Shown: positions 1 to 7,568, counted from the stretch's first letter. The stretch is 15,458 bases of DNA from Pseudomonadota bacterium (GCA_003242525.1 QGUU01000012.1:1-15458), one strand, 5' to 3'. Numbers and translations: made by a program. Notes: generated by a model from the sequence alone, not told the origin.

Positions 1-359
1 CACACCACCCGCTCGCCCGGCGCCCCGAGGGACCCCGCCACGATCACCTTGCGGTCCGCCCTGTCGGCGACGGAGCGGGCGATCTCGGCCGCGCGCCTAT
101 TGATCTCGAACACGCGGTCCTGCGCATGGTGAAGCTTGAGGCGATGGCGGGTGCCGCCGAAAGAATTGGTGAGAATGATGTCGGCGCCCGCATCAACGAA
201 ATTCTGGTGCAGGCTGACGATCGTTTCCGGATGCGTTTCGTTCAGCAGTTCCGGTGCCTCGCCGGCCGGCAGGCCCATGGCGAACAGGTTGGTGCCGGTC
301 GCACCATCGGCCAGAAGCACGCCTTTCTCCGCGATAAGGGCGTCGATCGGGTTCGTCAT
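1..359 (-). CDS. bhmT: Betaine-homocysteine S-methyltransferase, N-terminal part (cut by window edge)
   Basis: Only the first 119 residues are in the window; the gene runs off the left edge. The product transfers a methyl group from glycine betaine (or a related donor) to homocysteine, giving methionine and dimethylglycine. The N-terminus carries the homocysteine S-methyltransferase hallmark, a LLADGATGTNLFAMGL stretch at about residues 15-30, then ADIILTNSFGGTRHRL, which closely matches rhizobial BHMT proteins as I know them. The zinc-binding cysteines would lie beyond the edge. The ATG at 359 is the first residue of this conserved start; its Shine-Dalgarno is weak. A perfect palindrome lies 36 bp upstream and is a likely operator. 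The last dozen visible residues (GSLGAPGERVV) depart from the usual GS-V-G-P-T-G-E pattern, probably from sequence errors at the edge. MetH-type or other homocysteine methyltransferases are less likely. Confidence 0.85.
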   Translation of the reverse strand, partial: MTNPIDALIAEKGVLLADGATGTNLFAMGLPAGEAPELLNETHPETIVSLHQNFVDAGADIILTNSFGGTRHRLKLHHAQDRVFEINRRAAEIARSVADRADRKVIVAGSLGAPGERVV

Positions 360-394
360 GGGAATATATCCGTTCAAGGGGGAAGCGGGATAAA

Positions 395-416
395 GACATA
401 AAGAATTCTTTATGTC
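395..416. promoter_or_regulatory. Perfect 22-bp palindrome, candidate operator of the BHMT gene
   Basis: The half site GACATAAAGAA is followed directly by its exact reverse complement TTCTTTATGTC, with no spacer. It sits 36 bp upstream of the BHMT start and 31 bp downstream of the stop codon of the XRE regulator gene, in the only gap that can hold the BHMT promoter. It is AT-rich in a GC-rich window and lacks a T-tract, so an operator is more likely than a terminator. Dyads of this type are the sort of site bound by ArsR-family regulators of the S-adenosylhomocysteine/methionine cycle (SahR type). That assignment is from memory and is an inference. Confidence 0.7.
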
Positions 417-446
417 GCGTCAATGAGATTCGGGACACTCCAGCCG

Positions 447-1286
447 TCAGCAAGTATCCGCAAGCTCACGCGCAAAGCGGGCCGCCTCATGCGCGTTGAC
501 CTCGGCTGCGCGGATGAGATTGTCAAAATGGCCTGTCAGTGCCCGAATCGTGGCCGTGGCGTTCAGCACGAGATACATGTCTCCCACATAGATTGCCGCA
601 CGGTAGGGACCAAATATGGTGTAGGGGATCGAATAGCGTATCCGACCGTCATAGAGGAACAGCCGAAAAGTCGGGTAGAGATCGTCGAGCAGGCGTGCCA
701 TGTGCTCCAATTGCTCGCGCCGGACATCCGGCGACAAGCCGCTCCATACGCCCAGGCCATGCGCAAATATTTCCAGCGTGTGCCGGGGCATGCACACTTC
801 CATATCCGTTTCCGGCCGGCGGCTGTAGTCGATGCGATATTGGGTCTCTCCGGCCTGCGCCTTGAAGCTTTTGTTGGCGATCCCGGCCTCGTATTCGACG
901 AGTGCGTCTGTCCGCAGCAGGTCCGGGATTCCGGCGGGAACATAGCGGATTTTCGTGCCCACGGCCTCCGCATGCCATTTGGCTAGCAGCGTGCGGTCGA
1001 AGCCGCCAGCCGCCTCCTCGATTTCAAGGCTCTCGCGCAGTTCGCCGGTAACGCCCTCGTCGTGGGAAAGACCCAGCAGCCAGTCCAGCGATACCTTGAA
1101 CTCGGCGGCTATGTTCAGCAGCGTCTCGGCCCGGGGAAGGCGGGTCGAGTTTCCCGACATGAGCTGCGAAAGCGCCGAGCGATCGATGCCAACGGCTGCG
1201 GCGAAAGCAGACTGGTTAAGGTCCGACCGGGTGAGAAGCAGCTTAAGCCGTTCTCGGAAAAGGGCCGACAGATCGCGCTTATCCAT
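447..1286 (-). CDS. XRE-family helix-turn-helix transcriptional regulator
   Basis: The 279-residue protein has an N-terminal HTH_XRE DNA-binding domain at about residues 5-67, with the typical core NQSAFAAAVGIDRSALSQLM. A DWLLGLS stretch ends the domain. The remaining ~200 residues are a separate domain whose order of segments (an IPDLLRT stretch, a long middle, then REQLEHMARLL and a strand-rich FGPYRAAIYV region) recalls the DUF5753 domain of actinobacterial XRE regulators; this resemblance is only by eye. I chose the ATG at 1286 because GGAG lies 7 nt upstream and the HTH follows directly; a longer TTG start at 1322 adds 12 poorly structured residues. The gene is divergent from the desaturase gene, with 172 bp between starts holding two inverted repeats, so it probably controls itself and that gene. 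The ligand is unknown. Confidence 0.85.
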   Translation of the reverse strand: MDKRDLSALFRERLKLLLTRSDLNQSAFAAAVGIDRSALSQLMSGNSTRLPRAETLLNIAAEFKVSLDWLLGLSHDEGVTGELRESLEIEEAAGGFDRTLLAKWHAEAVGTKIRYVPAGIPDLLRTDALVEYEAGIANKSFKAQAGETQYRIDYSRRPETDMEVCMPRHTLEIFAHGLGVWSGLSPDVRREQLEHMARLLDDLYPTFRLFLYDGRIRYSIPYTIFGPYRAAIYVGDMYLVLNATATIRALTGHFDNLIRAAEVNAHEAARFARELADTC

Positions 1287-1381
1287 TTGCTGTCTCCGTG
1301 GCGCGTTCTCCCGCTTGTTCAAGTTATACTTCAGACGTTTACCAAAGACAACAAATGAGGCCTAACGGGAGCAAGCGCAAC

Positions 1382-1397
1382 ATTATGTGCGCATAAT
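1382..1397. promoter_or_regulatory. Inverted repeat in the divergent regulator-desaturase spacer
   Basis: Arms ATTATG and CATAAT are separated by four bases (TGCG). The element is AT-rich and sits near the middle of the divergent intergenic region, 96 bp upstream of the regulator start and 62 bp upstream of the desaturase start. This is a plausible dimeric operator for the neighbouring XRE regulator; no experiment or alignment supports it here. Confidence 0.4.
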
Positions 1398-1419
1398 CGC
1401 ATTGCGACAGGCCAGTCTT

Positions 1420-1439
1420 CCTGACACAACGTTGTCAGG
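1420..1439. promoter_or_regulatory. Inverted repeat overlapping the Shine-Dalgarno of the desaturase gene
   Basis: CCTGACA at 1420-1426 pairs perfectly with TGTCAGG at 1433-1439, with six bases between; the centre ACAACGTTGT (1426-1435) is itself a perfect palindrome. The right arm runs into the AGGAGG that serves as ribosome binding site (1437-1442) for the ATG at 1459. As DNA it could be an operator for the divergent XRE regulator. As RNA it would fold into a hairpin that partly covers the ribosome binding site. Confidence 0.45.
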
Positions 1440-1458
1440 AGGAGTCGACTCGATCGAC

Positions 1459-2478
1459 ATGGGGCGGTTGGAAATGGCACGAAGGAAATCTGCGCGTCGA
1501 CCGGCTGTGGAATGGCCTACCGTGTTTCTGGCACTTGCATGCTATGGCGCATGGCTGGCGGCCGGGCTGCTGCTCTGGCCGTCATATCCTGTACTGGCGC
1601 TGGCCATCCTTATCATTACAGTCGCGTTGCAATCCTCGCTCATGCATGAAGTCCTGCATGGCCATCCCACGCGCAACGCGCAGGTGAACGAAGCCTTCGT
1701 ATTCCTGCCCATCGGGCTCATATGGCCATATCGACGCTTCAAGACGCTGCATCTGCGCCACCATGCCGACGAACGGCTGACCGACCCTTTCGATGATCCG
1801 GAAAGCTACTACAAGGCGCTATGGGTGCATGAAGAATTGCCGCGCTGGCTGCAGAAGCTGCTCAGGATCAACAACACCATGGTGGGACGTTTCTTCCTCG
1901 GACCATGGCTTTCCTCCATCGGCTTCGTCATCGACGATATCAAGCAGATGATTGCCGGCGACAAGGCGATCCGCAAGGCGTGGCTTCTGCATGCCATCGG
2001 CCTTGTCGTGGTTGTGCCGATCGTCATCTTCGGCTTCGGAATGCCTCTTTGGCTCTACATTCTGGTTCCGGCCTGGTTCGGACAGTCTCTTATCTCCATC
2101 CGTACCTTTGCCGAGCATCAGTGGTCGGAGCATCCCGAAGGGCGCACTGTCATTATCGAGCGTTCACCGCTCTCATTCCTGTTCCTGAACAACAATCTGC
2201 ATTTCGTCCACCACAAGAAGCCGACGGTAGCCTGGTACGAGCTGCCGCGGCTCTACCGGGAGAACCGCGAGGCCTGGCTCAAGGCCAACAACGGCTACGC
2301 CTATCCGAATTATCTTGCCCTGCTGAAGGCCTACGCCTTCAAGGCCAAGGAGCCCGTCGTGCATCCGGTTTGGCGGCGCCAGCCCGAGTCGGGCCGGGCC
2401 TTCGCGCCACGGGTGCGCACGCGCAATGTTGGCGGGCTGGGTACCGCTCCGGTCCCCGCGGAGCCGCCAAAGGAGTGA
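1459..2478 (+). CDS. Fatty-acid-desaturase-fold membrane di-iron enzyme
   Basis: The 339-residue protein has the three histidine boxes of the membrane fatty acid desaturase / beta-carotene hydroxylase superfamily (PF00487): H63-E-V-L-H67 followed by G-H69, H98-L-R-H101-H102, and H248-F-V-H251-H252. Hydrophobic segments at about residues 22-60 and, after the second box, near residues 175-210 fit the usual membrane layout with the boxes on the cytoplasmic side. Such enzymes use O2 and two irons to desaturate or hydroxylate lipid-like substrates; the substrate here cannot be told. The ATG at 1459 follows AGGAGG by 16 nt; an ATG at 1474 and an upstream GTG at 1387 are alternatives, but 1387 would put coding sequence across both inverted repeats. 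The PhnD-like gene follows 48 bp downstream on the same strand, and an XRE regulator is divergent. Confidence 0.85.
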   Translation: MGRLEMARRKSARRPAVEWPTVFLALACYGAWLAAGLLLWPSYPVLALAILIITVALQSSLMHEVLHGHPTRNAQVNEAFVFLPIGLIWPYRRFKTLHLRHHADERLTDPFDDPESYYKALWVHEELPRWLQKLLRINNTMVGRFFLGPWLSSIGFVIDDIKQMIAGDKAIRKAWLLHAIGLVVVVPIVIFGFGMPLWLYILVPAWFGQSLISIRTFAEHQWSEHPEGRTVIIERSPLSFLFLNNNLHFVHHKKPTVAWYELPRLYRENREAWLKANNGYAYPNYLALLKAYAFKAKEPVVHPVWRRQPESGRAFAPRVRTRNVGGLGTAPVPAEPPKE

Positions 2479-2526
2479 TCCGCCGGTCGGCTTGCATTTC
2501 CTCCGGCCTCTCGGCCAGATGAAGCG

Positions 2527-3345
2527 ATGACGCGCTTCATCGCTGCATTTCCCATGTATGACTGGCCGGAGGTTCGCCCGGAAGTCGATGCCCAATGGGC
2601 GCGATTGCGCGACCGCTTGCGCCGGCAGGGAATCGATGCTCCGAAGACGCTGGTTCGCCGCAATGCCGACATGCCAGCCGTTCGGGGAGGAATTTGCGAT
2701 GCAGCGGGCGCAGTCATCGCCCCCGATCCGGCCGCGCTGCCGCCGGACGAGCTGAACCTGCATACGCTCTGGCTACACCCGCAATTGCTCATCGCCCAAG
2801 CCTGCTGGGGGCCGATGGAGCTTGGTCTTTCGCGACATGTGCAGGTCGTTGCTCAGCCGGATTATTCGGCCTTTGAAGGAGGGCAGGGGGAGCAATATTC
2901 CAGCGCTATCGTGATGCGACGGGATATTGCCGGGAACGATGTGGAGGCACCGCCCGACGGGGCGCCCTTAATTCCGCTGGGCAGGCTGCGCGGCAAGCGC
3001 TTCGCTTACAATAGCGCGGATTCAATGTCCGGCCGGATCGCCCTGGCGCGCGACCTGAACGCAGCTGGGGCAAGCCTCGACCTCTTTTCGAGCCGGGTTC
3101 AGACTGGCGGCCATCGCGCGTCGATGCGCGCCGTGGCCGAGGGTAGGGCCGACCTGGCCGCGGTGGATTGCCGAAGCTGGGACATGGCACGCCGCTTCGA
3201 TCCGGCGGCAAAGCTGCTCTCCGTGGTAGGTTGGACGGCACGGCGCAAGGGGCTGCCCTATGTCTGTCCGCTTGCCACGCCGCCAGATGTCGTGGCTGCC
3301 TTGCGCGAGGCCGTCACGGCGGCCGGCATGGCGGCGTCCGGCTGA
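2527..3345 (+). CDS. PhnD-like (PF12974-type) substrate-binding protein without signal peptide
   Basis: The 272-residue product resembles phosphate/phosphonate ABC-transporter binding proteins. Two stretches carry the family pattern: RFAYNSADSMSGRIALARDL at about residues 160-180, and GGHRASMRAVAEGRADLAAVD near residues 195-215, in which the family places a conserved HxxS and a GxADxAA(I/V)D turn. The N-terminus (MTRFIAAFPMYDWPEV) is neither a signal peptide nor a lipobox, so the protein is probably cytoplasmic and may act as a ligand sensor or carrier, not in transport. No permease or ATPase gene is nearby. It starts 48 bp after the desaturase gene, probably in one transcript, and ends 32 bp from the convergent flavoprotein gene. 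Ligand unknown; a periplasmic protein with a misplaced start is unlikely because no hydrophobic segment lies upstream in frame. Confidence 0.75.
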   Translation: MTRFIAAFPMYDWPEVRPEVDAQWARLRDRLRRQGIDAPKTLVRRNADMPAVRGGICDAAGAVIAPDPAALPPDELNLHTLWLHPQLLIAQACWGPMELGLSRHVQVVAQPDYSAFEGGQGEQYSSAIVMRRDIAGNDVEAPPDGAPLIPLGRLRGKRFAYNSADSMSGRIALARDLNAAGASLDLFSSRVQTGGHRASMRAVAEGRADLAAVDCRSWDMARRFDPAAKLLSVVGWTARRKGLPYVCPLATPPDVVAALREAVTAAGMAASG

Positions 3346-3364
3346 ATCTTGCGCATCCGGACGC
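3334..3364. terminator. GC-rich hairpin between convergent genes, without T-tract
   Basis: GCGTCCGG at 3334-3341 pairs perfectly with CCGGACGC at 3357-3364, leaving a 15-nt loop that contains the stop codon of the PhnD-like gene. It lies at the meeting point of the converging PhnD-like and flavoprotein genes. Neither strand has a run of T after the stem, so if it ends transcription it is not a classical intrinsic terminator. Confidence 0.35.
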
Positions 3365-3377
3365 TACTGGCCGGAGC

Positions 3378-5951
3378 CTATGCCCGCATCCTTTCGCCGG
3401 TTGGATCGAATGGCGGCTCGACATTGATACGTGCGGGACGGCGCTTGCCCAGGATCTCGATCTCGAACAATCCCTCGCTCTCGTTCTCGGCCAACTCCGC
3501 CGGCACATAGCCCTGCGCCATCGATTTCCTGACATAATGTGCGTAACCGCCGGACGTTACCCAGCCCACGACACGCCATTCGCCGTCGACAATGCCGCGC
3601 ACGGATGATGCGCCCTCGTCCGCCTGCGAGACGCGCACTTCCTGGCCGCGCTCGTCAAAGCGCGGGGCGCCGTAGCCGTGAGGCGGCTCGACCGTTCCAT
3701 AGTCGCGCTCGACTTTTGCCCAGATAGGCTCGTCGCCCATCACGTCGGCATCGATCGCATCGACAATGAAGGACACGCGGCGCAGCTTAGGCCCTTCCGC
3801 CAGTTCCTTTGCCGCAGCGTCACGCCCGATGAAGTCGTTCTTCTCCATCTTGACGAAACGGTCCATGGACCCTTCGAAAGGCCCATAGATCGGCCGCAGT
3901 TCGCGGAACCAGGTCGGGAAATTCTTTTCAAGGCGCATGGACAAGAGAGCGCGCATGCCGAAATCGACAATGCCGAACTCGGCCCCGGCTTCCTTGATCG
4001 CGTTGTACACGAGGCGCTGATATGCCGGCTGCATCCAGATCTCGTAGCCGAGATCGCCCGTATAGGTGATGCGGTTGACCATGCAGGGAGCGCCGCCGAC
4101 CGCCATTTCACGGTAGTCCATGAAACGGAAGGCTTTGGAGGACACATCCACATCTACCAGCTTCTGCAGCAGAGCCTGGCTCTTCGGGCCGGCGATGGAC
4201 AGGCCGACCAGCGTCTGGTCGAAACGGTGGATGCGCACGCTGCCGTCCTTCGGCAGATGCTTTTCGAACCAGCGCATGTGATACTTCGCCGCTGCCGAGG
4301 AGCCCCAAACCATGAACCGCTCTTCGGCCGCCTTTGCCACGGTAAAGTCACCGATCAGCTTGCCGAATTCGTTGAGCATGGGGGAAAGCACGATGCGGCC
4401 CGTTTTGGGCATGCGGTTGGTGAGAATGCGATTGAGGAACGCTTCCGCGCCAGGCCCGCTGAATTCGTATTTCGCGAAATTGGCGATTTCAGTGACGCCG
4501 ACGCGCTCGCGCGTGGCCCGCACCTCCTCGCCGATCGGATCGAAATCGTTGGAGCGGCGGAAGGAGACAATGTCCTTGGGCTCCGTGCCTTTCGGCGCGA
4601 ACCACAGCGGCGTCTCAAGTCCCCATGAATCGCCCATTACGGCATTGTTGTCCCGCACCATGATGTCGTAGAGCGGCGTCGTCTGTGCGGGTCGGGCAGC
4701 AGGCAGTTCTTCGTTCGGGAAGCGGATGGAGAAGCGGCGCGAATAGTTTTCGCGCACCTTGGCGTTGGTATAGCGCAGCGTCGCCCATTCGCCGAAGCGG
4801 GCGACATCCATGCCCCAAACGTCGAATCCGGGGTCGCCGTCGACCATCCAGTTGGACAGCGCAAGCCCGACGCCGCCCCCCTGACTGAAACCGGCCATGA
4901 CCGCGCAGGCGCACCAGAAATTCGTCAATCCCTGCACCGGGCCTACCAGCGGATTCCCATCCGGCGCGAAGGTGAAGGGACCGTTTATGACCTGCTTGAT
5001 GCCAGCATTGGCGATGCCAGGAAAATGCCTGAAGCCGACCTCCAGCGAGGGGGCGATGCGGTCAAGGTCGGGCTGCAGGAGTTCATGGCCGAAATCCCAC
5101 GGCGTGTTGACCGGCGACCAGGGCTTGCAAGCCTTTTCATAGGTGCCGAGCAGGATGCCGTTGCGCTCCTGGCGCGTGTAGATCTCGCCCTTGAAGTCGA
5201 GCACGCCGACCATCTCCCGGCCGGTTTCCCTGTTGAAGGCTTCGACTTCCGGCATGGGTTCGGTCAGCAGATACATATGCTCCATGGCGAGAAGCGGCAG
5301 TTCGACACCCACCATGCGGCCCACTTCGCGCGCCCACAGCCCGCCGCAATTCACCACATGTTCCGCCTTCACCGTGCCCTGCTCGGTAATGACGTTCCAG
5401 GTGCCGTCCGGCTCCTGGGTGAGCTCCACCACCCGGTTGCGCAGCACGATCTCCGCACCCAGCTTGCGCGCCGCCTTGGCGTAGGCGTGGGTGGTGCCCG
5501 AGGGGTCGAGATGGCCCTCGACCGGGTCCCACATCGCGCCGACGAAGTGCTTCTCGTCCATCAGCGGAAACATTGCCTTCGCTTCGGAGGGCGTAATGAG
5601 TTCCGTGTCCATGCCAAGATAGCGGCCCTTGGCGTGAGCGAGGCGCAGGAAGTCCATGCGCTCGGGACTGTCGGCCATCATCACTCCACCCGTCAGGTGC
5701 AGCGAGCAGGACTGACCGGACAACTCCTCGAGTTCCTTGTAAAGCTGCACTGTATAGGCCTGGAGCTTGGCGACGTTGGGATCGCCGTTGAGCGTGTGAA
5801 AACCGCCGGCCGCATGCCAGGACGAGCCGGAGGTCAACTCCGAGCGTTCGATGAGCATGACGTCGGTCCATCCGGCACGTGCCAGATGATAGAGCACCGA
5901 GCAGCCGACCACGCCGCCGCCGATCACAACCGCTTTTGCATGAGATTTCAT
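3378..5951 (-). CDS. Dimethylglycine/sarcosine dehydrogenase-like FAD oxidoreductase fused to GcvT
   Basis: The 857-residue protein has the layout of dimethylglycine and sarcosine dehydrogenases, which oxidise an N-methyl group and pass it to tetrahydrofolate. Residues ~6-365 form the DAO/FAD domain: dinucleotide motif G11-G-G-V-V-G16, E35 for the ribose, and SSWHAAGG at 43-50, where H46 matches the histidine that carries covalent FAD in mammalian DMGDH. A linking FAO_M-like segment follows (~365-418), then GcvT N- and C-terminal domains (~420-845) with the TGDLGYEIWM signature. The start has an AGG 8 nt upstream. It follows the MttB-like gene by 39 bp and is surely co-transcribed, suggesting two methyl-removing steps on a quaternary or tertiary amine. 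Length and FAD domain rule out the DMSP demethylase DmdA (GcvT only). The exact substrate (dimethylglycine, sarcosine or another N-methyl compound) is not settled by sequence. Confidence 0.88.
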   Translation of the reverse strand: MKSHAKAVVIGGGVVGCSVLYHLARAGWTDVMLIERSELTSGSSWHAAGGFHTLNGDPNVAKLQAYTVQLYKELEELSGQSCSLHLTGGVMMADSPERMDFLRLAHAKGRYLGMDTELITPSEAKAMFPLMDEKHFVGAMWDPVEGHLDPSGTTHAYAKAARKLGAEIVLRNRVVELTQEPDGTWNVITEQGTVKAEHVVNCGGLWAREVGRMVGVELPLLAMEHMYLLTEPMPEVEAFNRETGREMVGVLDFKGEIYTRQERNGILLGTYEKACKPWSPVNTPWDFGHELLQPDLDRIAPSLEVGFRHFPGIANAGIKQVINGPFTFAPDGNPLVGPVQGLTNFWCACAVMAGFSQGGGVGLALSNWMVDGDPGFDVWGMDVARFGEWATLRYTNAKVRENYSRRFSIRFPNEELPAARPAQTTPLYDIMVRDNNAVMGDSWGLETPLWFAPKGTEPKDIVSFRRSNDFDPIGEEVRATRERVGVTEIANFAKYEFSGPGAEAFLNRILTNRMPKTGRIVLSPMLNEFGKLIGDFTVAKAAEERFMVWGSSAAAKYHMRWFEKHLPKDGSVRIHRFDQTLVGLSIAGPKSQALLQKLVDVDVSSKAFRFMDYREMAVGGAPCMVNRITYTGDLGYEIWMQPAYQRLVYNAIKEAGAEFGIVDFGMRALLSMRLEKNFPTWFRELRPIYGPFEGSMDRFVKMEKNDFIGRDAAAKELAEGPKLRRVSFIVDAIDADVMGDEPIWAKVERDYGTVEPPHGYGAPRFDERGQEVRVSQADEGASSVRGIVDGEWRVVGWVTSGGYAHYVRKSMAQGYVPAELAENESEGLFEIEILGKRRPARINVEPPFDPTGERMRA

Positions 5952-5990
5952 GAGAAGAACCTGCGTGGATGATAAAAGAGGATCAGTGCG

Positions 5991-7568
5991 CTAGAAGTCC
6001 GTCGGCGCTCCGCCTTCCGCGATGCGTCGCTCGACGAATTCGTTCAGCTCGTCGCGGATTGCCGGCTCCATATAGGGTTCCTCATAGGTCGCCAGGCGCT
6101 CCTTCCAGATGCGGTTGGCCTTCTCCACCGCAGTGGGCGAGCCGGCTTCCGTCCAGGTTTCGAAATTGCGCCAATCCGAGATGACAGGGGAATAGAAGGC
6201 TGTCTTGTAGCGGCTTTGCGTATGGGGCGTCCCAAAGAAATGGCCACCGGGGCCTACTTCCCGTATCGCTTCTACCGCCAGCGCATCCTCGGACAGGTCG
6301 AGCGGGGTAAGGAATTCCTGCACCATCTGCAAAAGATCGATATCGAGGATGAATTTCTCGTAGGAGGCTCTCAGCCCGCCTTCCAGCCAGCCTGCGCCAT
6401 GCAGGAGGAAATTACCTCCGCCCTGGATGGCTCCCCACAGGGAAAAGACGCTCTCATAGGCAGCCTGCGCATCAACGGCGTTTGCGGCGCAGGTGTTCGA
6501 GGTTCGATAGGGGATGCGGTAGCGCCGGGCGAGCTGCCCCCCGACAAGCTGGGCCTTCATGTATTCCGGCGTTCCGAAGGCGGGCGCGCCCGACTTCATG
6601 TCGACATTGGATGTAAAGCCGCCATAGCCGACCGGAGCGCCTTTCCTGACCATCTGTGCAAAGGCGATGCCGGCCAGCGCCTCGGCATTCTGCTGCACCA
6701 GCGCGCCTGCAACTGTCACAGGCGCCATGGCCCCCGACAGGGTGAAGGGCGTCACGATTACCACCTGTCCGGCTGAGGCCATCTGGATGATGCCTTCCAT
6801 CATCGGAACATCGAGCTTCAGGGGTGAATTGGTGTTGATGATGGTGAAGACGGACGGCTCGCGCTCGAACTGTTCGCGCGAAATTCCCCGCGCGATGCGG
6901 GCGATCTCCATGCCATCGAGGTTGCGTTCGCGGCCGAGCGAGTAGATGTGGAACACCTTGTCCGTCAGCATCGCCAGGTCGCGGACACATTCCAGGTGAC
7001 GAATCGAGGGATGGATATCGGTCGGCTCGACCGGATAGCCCCCGGTCACGTGAATGACCGAGTGCATCTGCGCCAGCTTCACCAGATTGCGGAAGTCCGC
7101 CCGGTTGCCGGGCCTTCTGCCGCGATCGAGATCGGAGCAGTTGGGCGCCGATGCCACCTGCCCGAAGAAAACGTTGTTGCCGCCGAAGCGGACATTGTGC
7201 GCCGGATTGCGTGCGTGGAGCGTGAACTCCGATGGGCAGTGAGCGATAAGTTCCAGGATCATGTCGCCGTCGAAGCGCACGCGTTCGCTTCCTTGGCGCA
7301 CATCGGCACCATGTTCCTTCATGATGCGCCTTGCGTCTTCATGCAGGACGTCGAGACCGATTTCCTGCAGCACCCGGAGCGAGGCGAGGTGAATCGCTTC
7401 CAACTCGTCATCTGACACCAGCTTCGTCGGCTGAAGCGGATTGCGGAGTTGCTGGAAGGGGGGCTGCTCGAAGGCGGCGCCTGCACCGGAACGCTTGCCC
7501 GCGCGTCCGCCGCGCCGAATGCGGTCGGCTGTACGAGCCGGTTCTGCTGCGTGCTGAGCGGCGGTCAT
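5991..7568 (-). CDS. MttB-superfamily (trimethylamine/glycine-betaine-type) methyltransferase
   Basis: The 525-residue product belongs to the MttB family, TIM-barrel enzymes that move a methyl group from a quaternary or tertiary amine to a corrinoid protein. Typical stretches are LRVLQEIGLDVLHEDA near residue 65, FGGNNVFFGQVASAPNCSDL near 130-150, GAMAPVTVAGALVQQNAEALAG in the middle and GPGGHFFGTPHTQSRY near the end. There is no in-frame stop, so it is the common form without pyrrolysine, some members of which demethylate glycine betaine or related betaines. The first ~40 residues are a basic, low-complexity extension. I chose the ATG at 7568 because GAGG lies 6 nt before it; the ATG at 7580 has no such site. 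The flavoprotein gene follows 39 bp downstream. No corrinoid-binding protein gene is visible in the window, so its methyl acceptor is unknown. Confidence 0.85.
   Translation of the reverse strand: MTAAQHAAEPARTADRIRRGGRAGKRSGAGAAFEQPPFQQLRNPLQPTKLVSDDELEAIHLASLRVLQEIGLDVLHEDARRIMKEHGADVRQGSERVRFDGDMILELIAHCPSEFTLHARNPAHNVRFGGNNVFFGQVASAPNCSDLDRGRRPGNRADFRNLVKLAQMHSVIHVTGGYPVEPTDIHPSIRHLECVRDLAMLTDKVFHIYSLGRERNLDGMEIARIARGISREQFEREPSVFTIINTNSPLKLDVPMMEGIIQMASAGQVVIVTPFTLSGAMAPVTVAGALVQQNAEALAGIAFAQMVRKGAPVGYGGFTSNVDMKSGAPAFGTPEYMKAQLVGGQLARRYRIPYRTSNTCAANAVDAQAAYESVFSLWGAIQGGGNFLLHGAGWLEGGLRASYEKFILDIDLLQMVQEFLTPLDLSEDALAVEAIREVGPGGHFFGTPHTQSRYKTAFYSPVISDWRNFETWTEAGSPTAVEKANRIWKERLATYEEPYMEPAIRDELNEFVERRIAEGGAPTDF

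Noticed and set aside
1387..1458. Upstream GTG start for the desaturase, adding 24 residues
   Set aside because: No ribosome binding site precedes it, the extra residues are not membrane-like, and it would place coding sequence over both inverted repeats and the AGGAGG.
3378..5951. Identification of the GcvT-containing protein as the DMSP demethylase DmdA, given a DMSP-lyase-like gene in the window
   Set aside because: DmdA is a GcvT-only protein of about 370 residues. This one is 857 residues with an FAD domain and the covalent-flavin histidine motif, as in dimethylglycine/sarcosine dehydrogenases.
5025..5972. Long plus-strand open frame (315 codons) opposite the DMGDH-like gene; also 3678-4628
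   Set aside because: It runs antisense to a gene with clear domains and catalytic motifs; its peptide is His/Arg-rich with no recognisable fold. Long antisense frames are expected opposite GC-rich genes.
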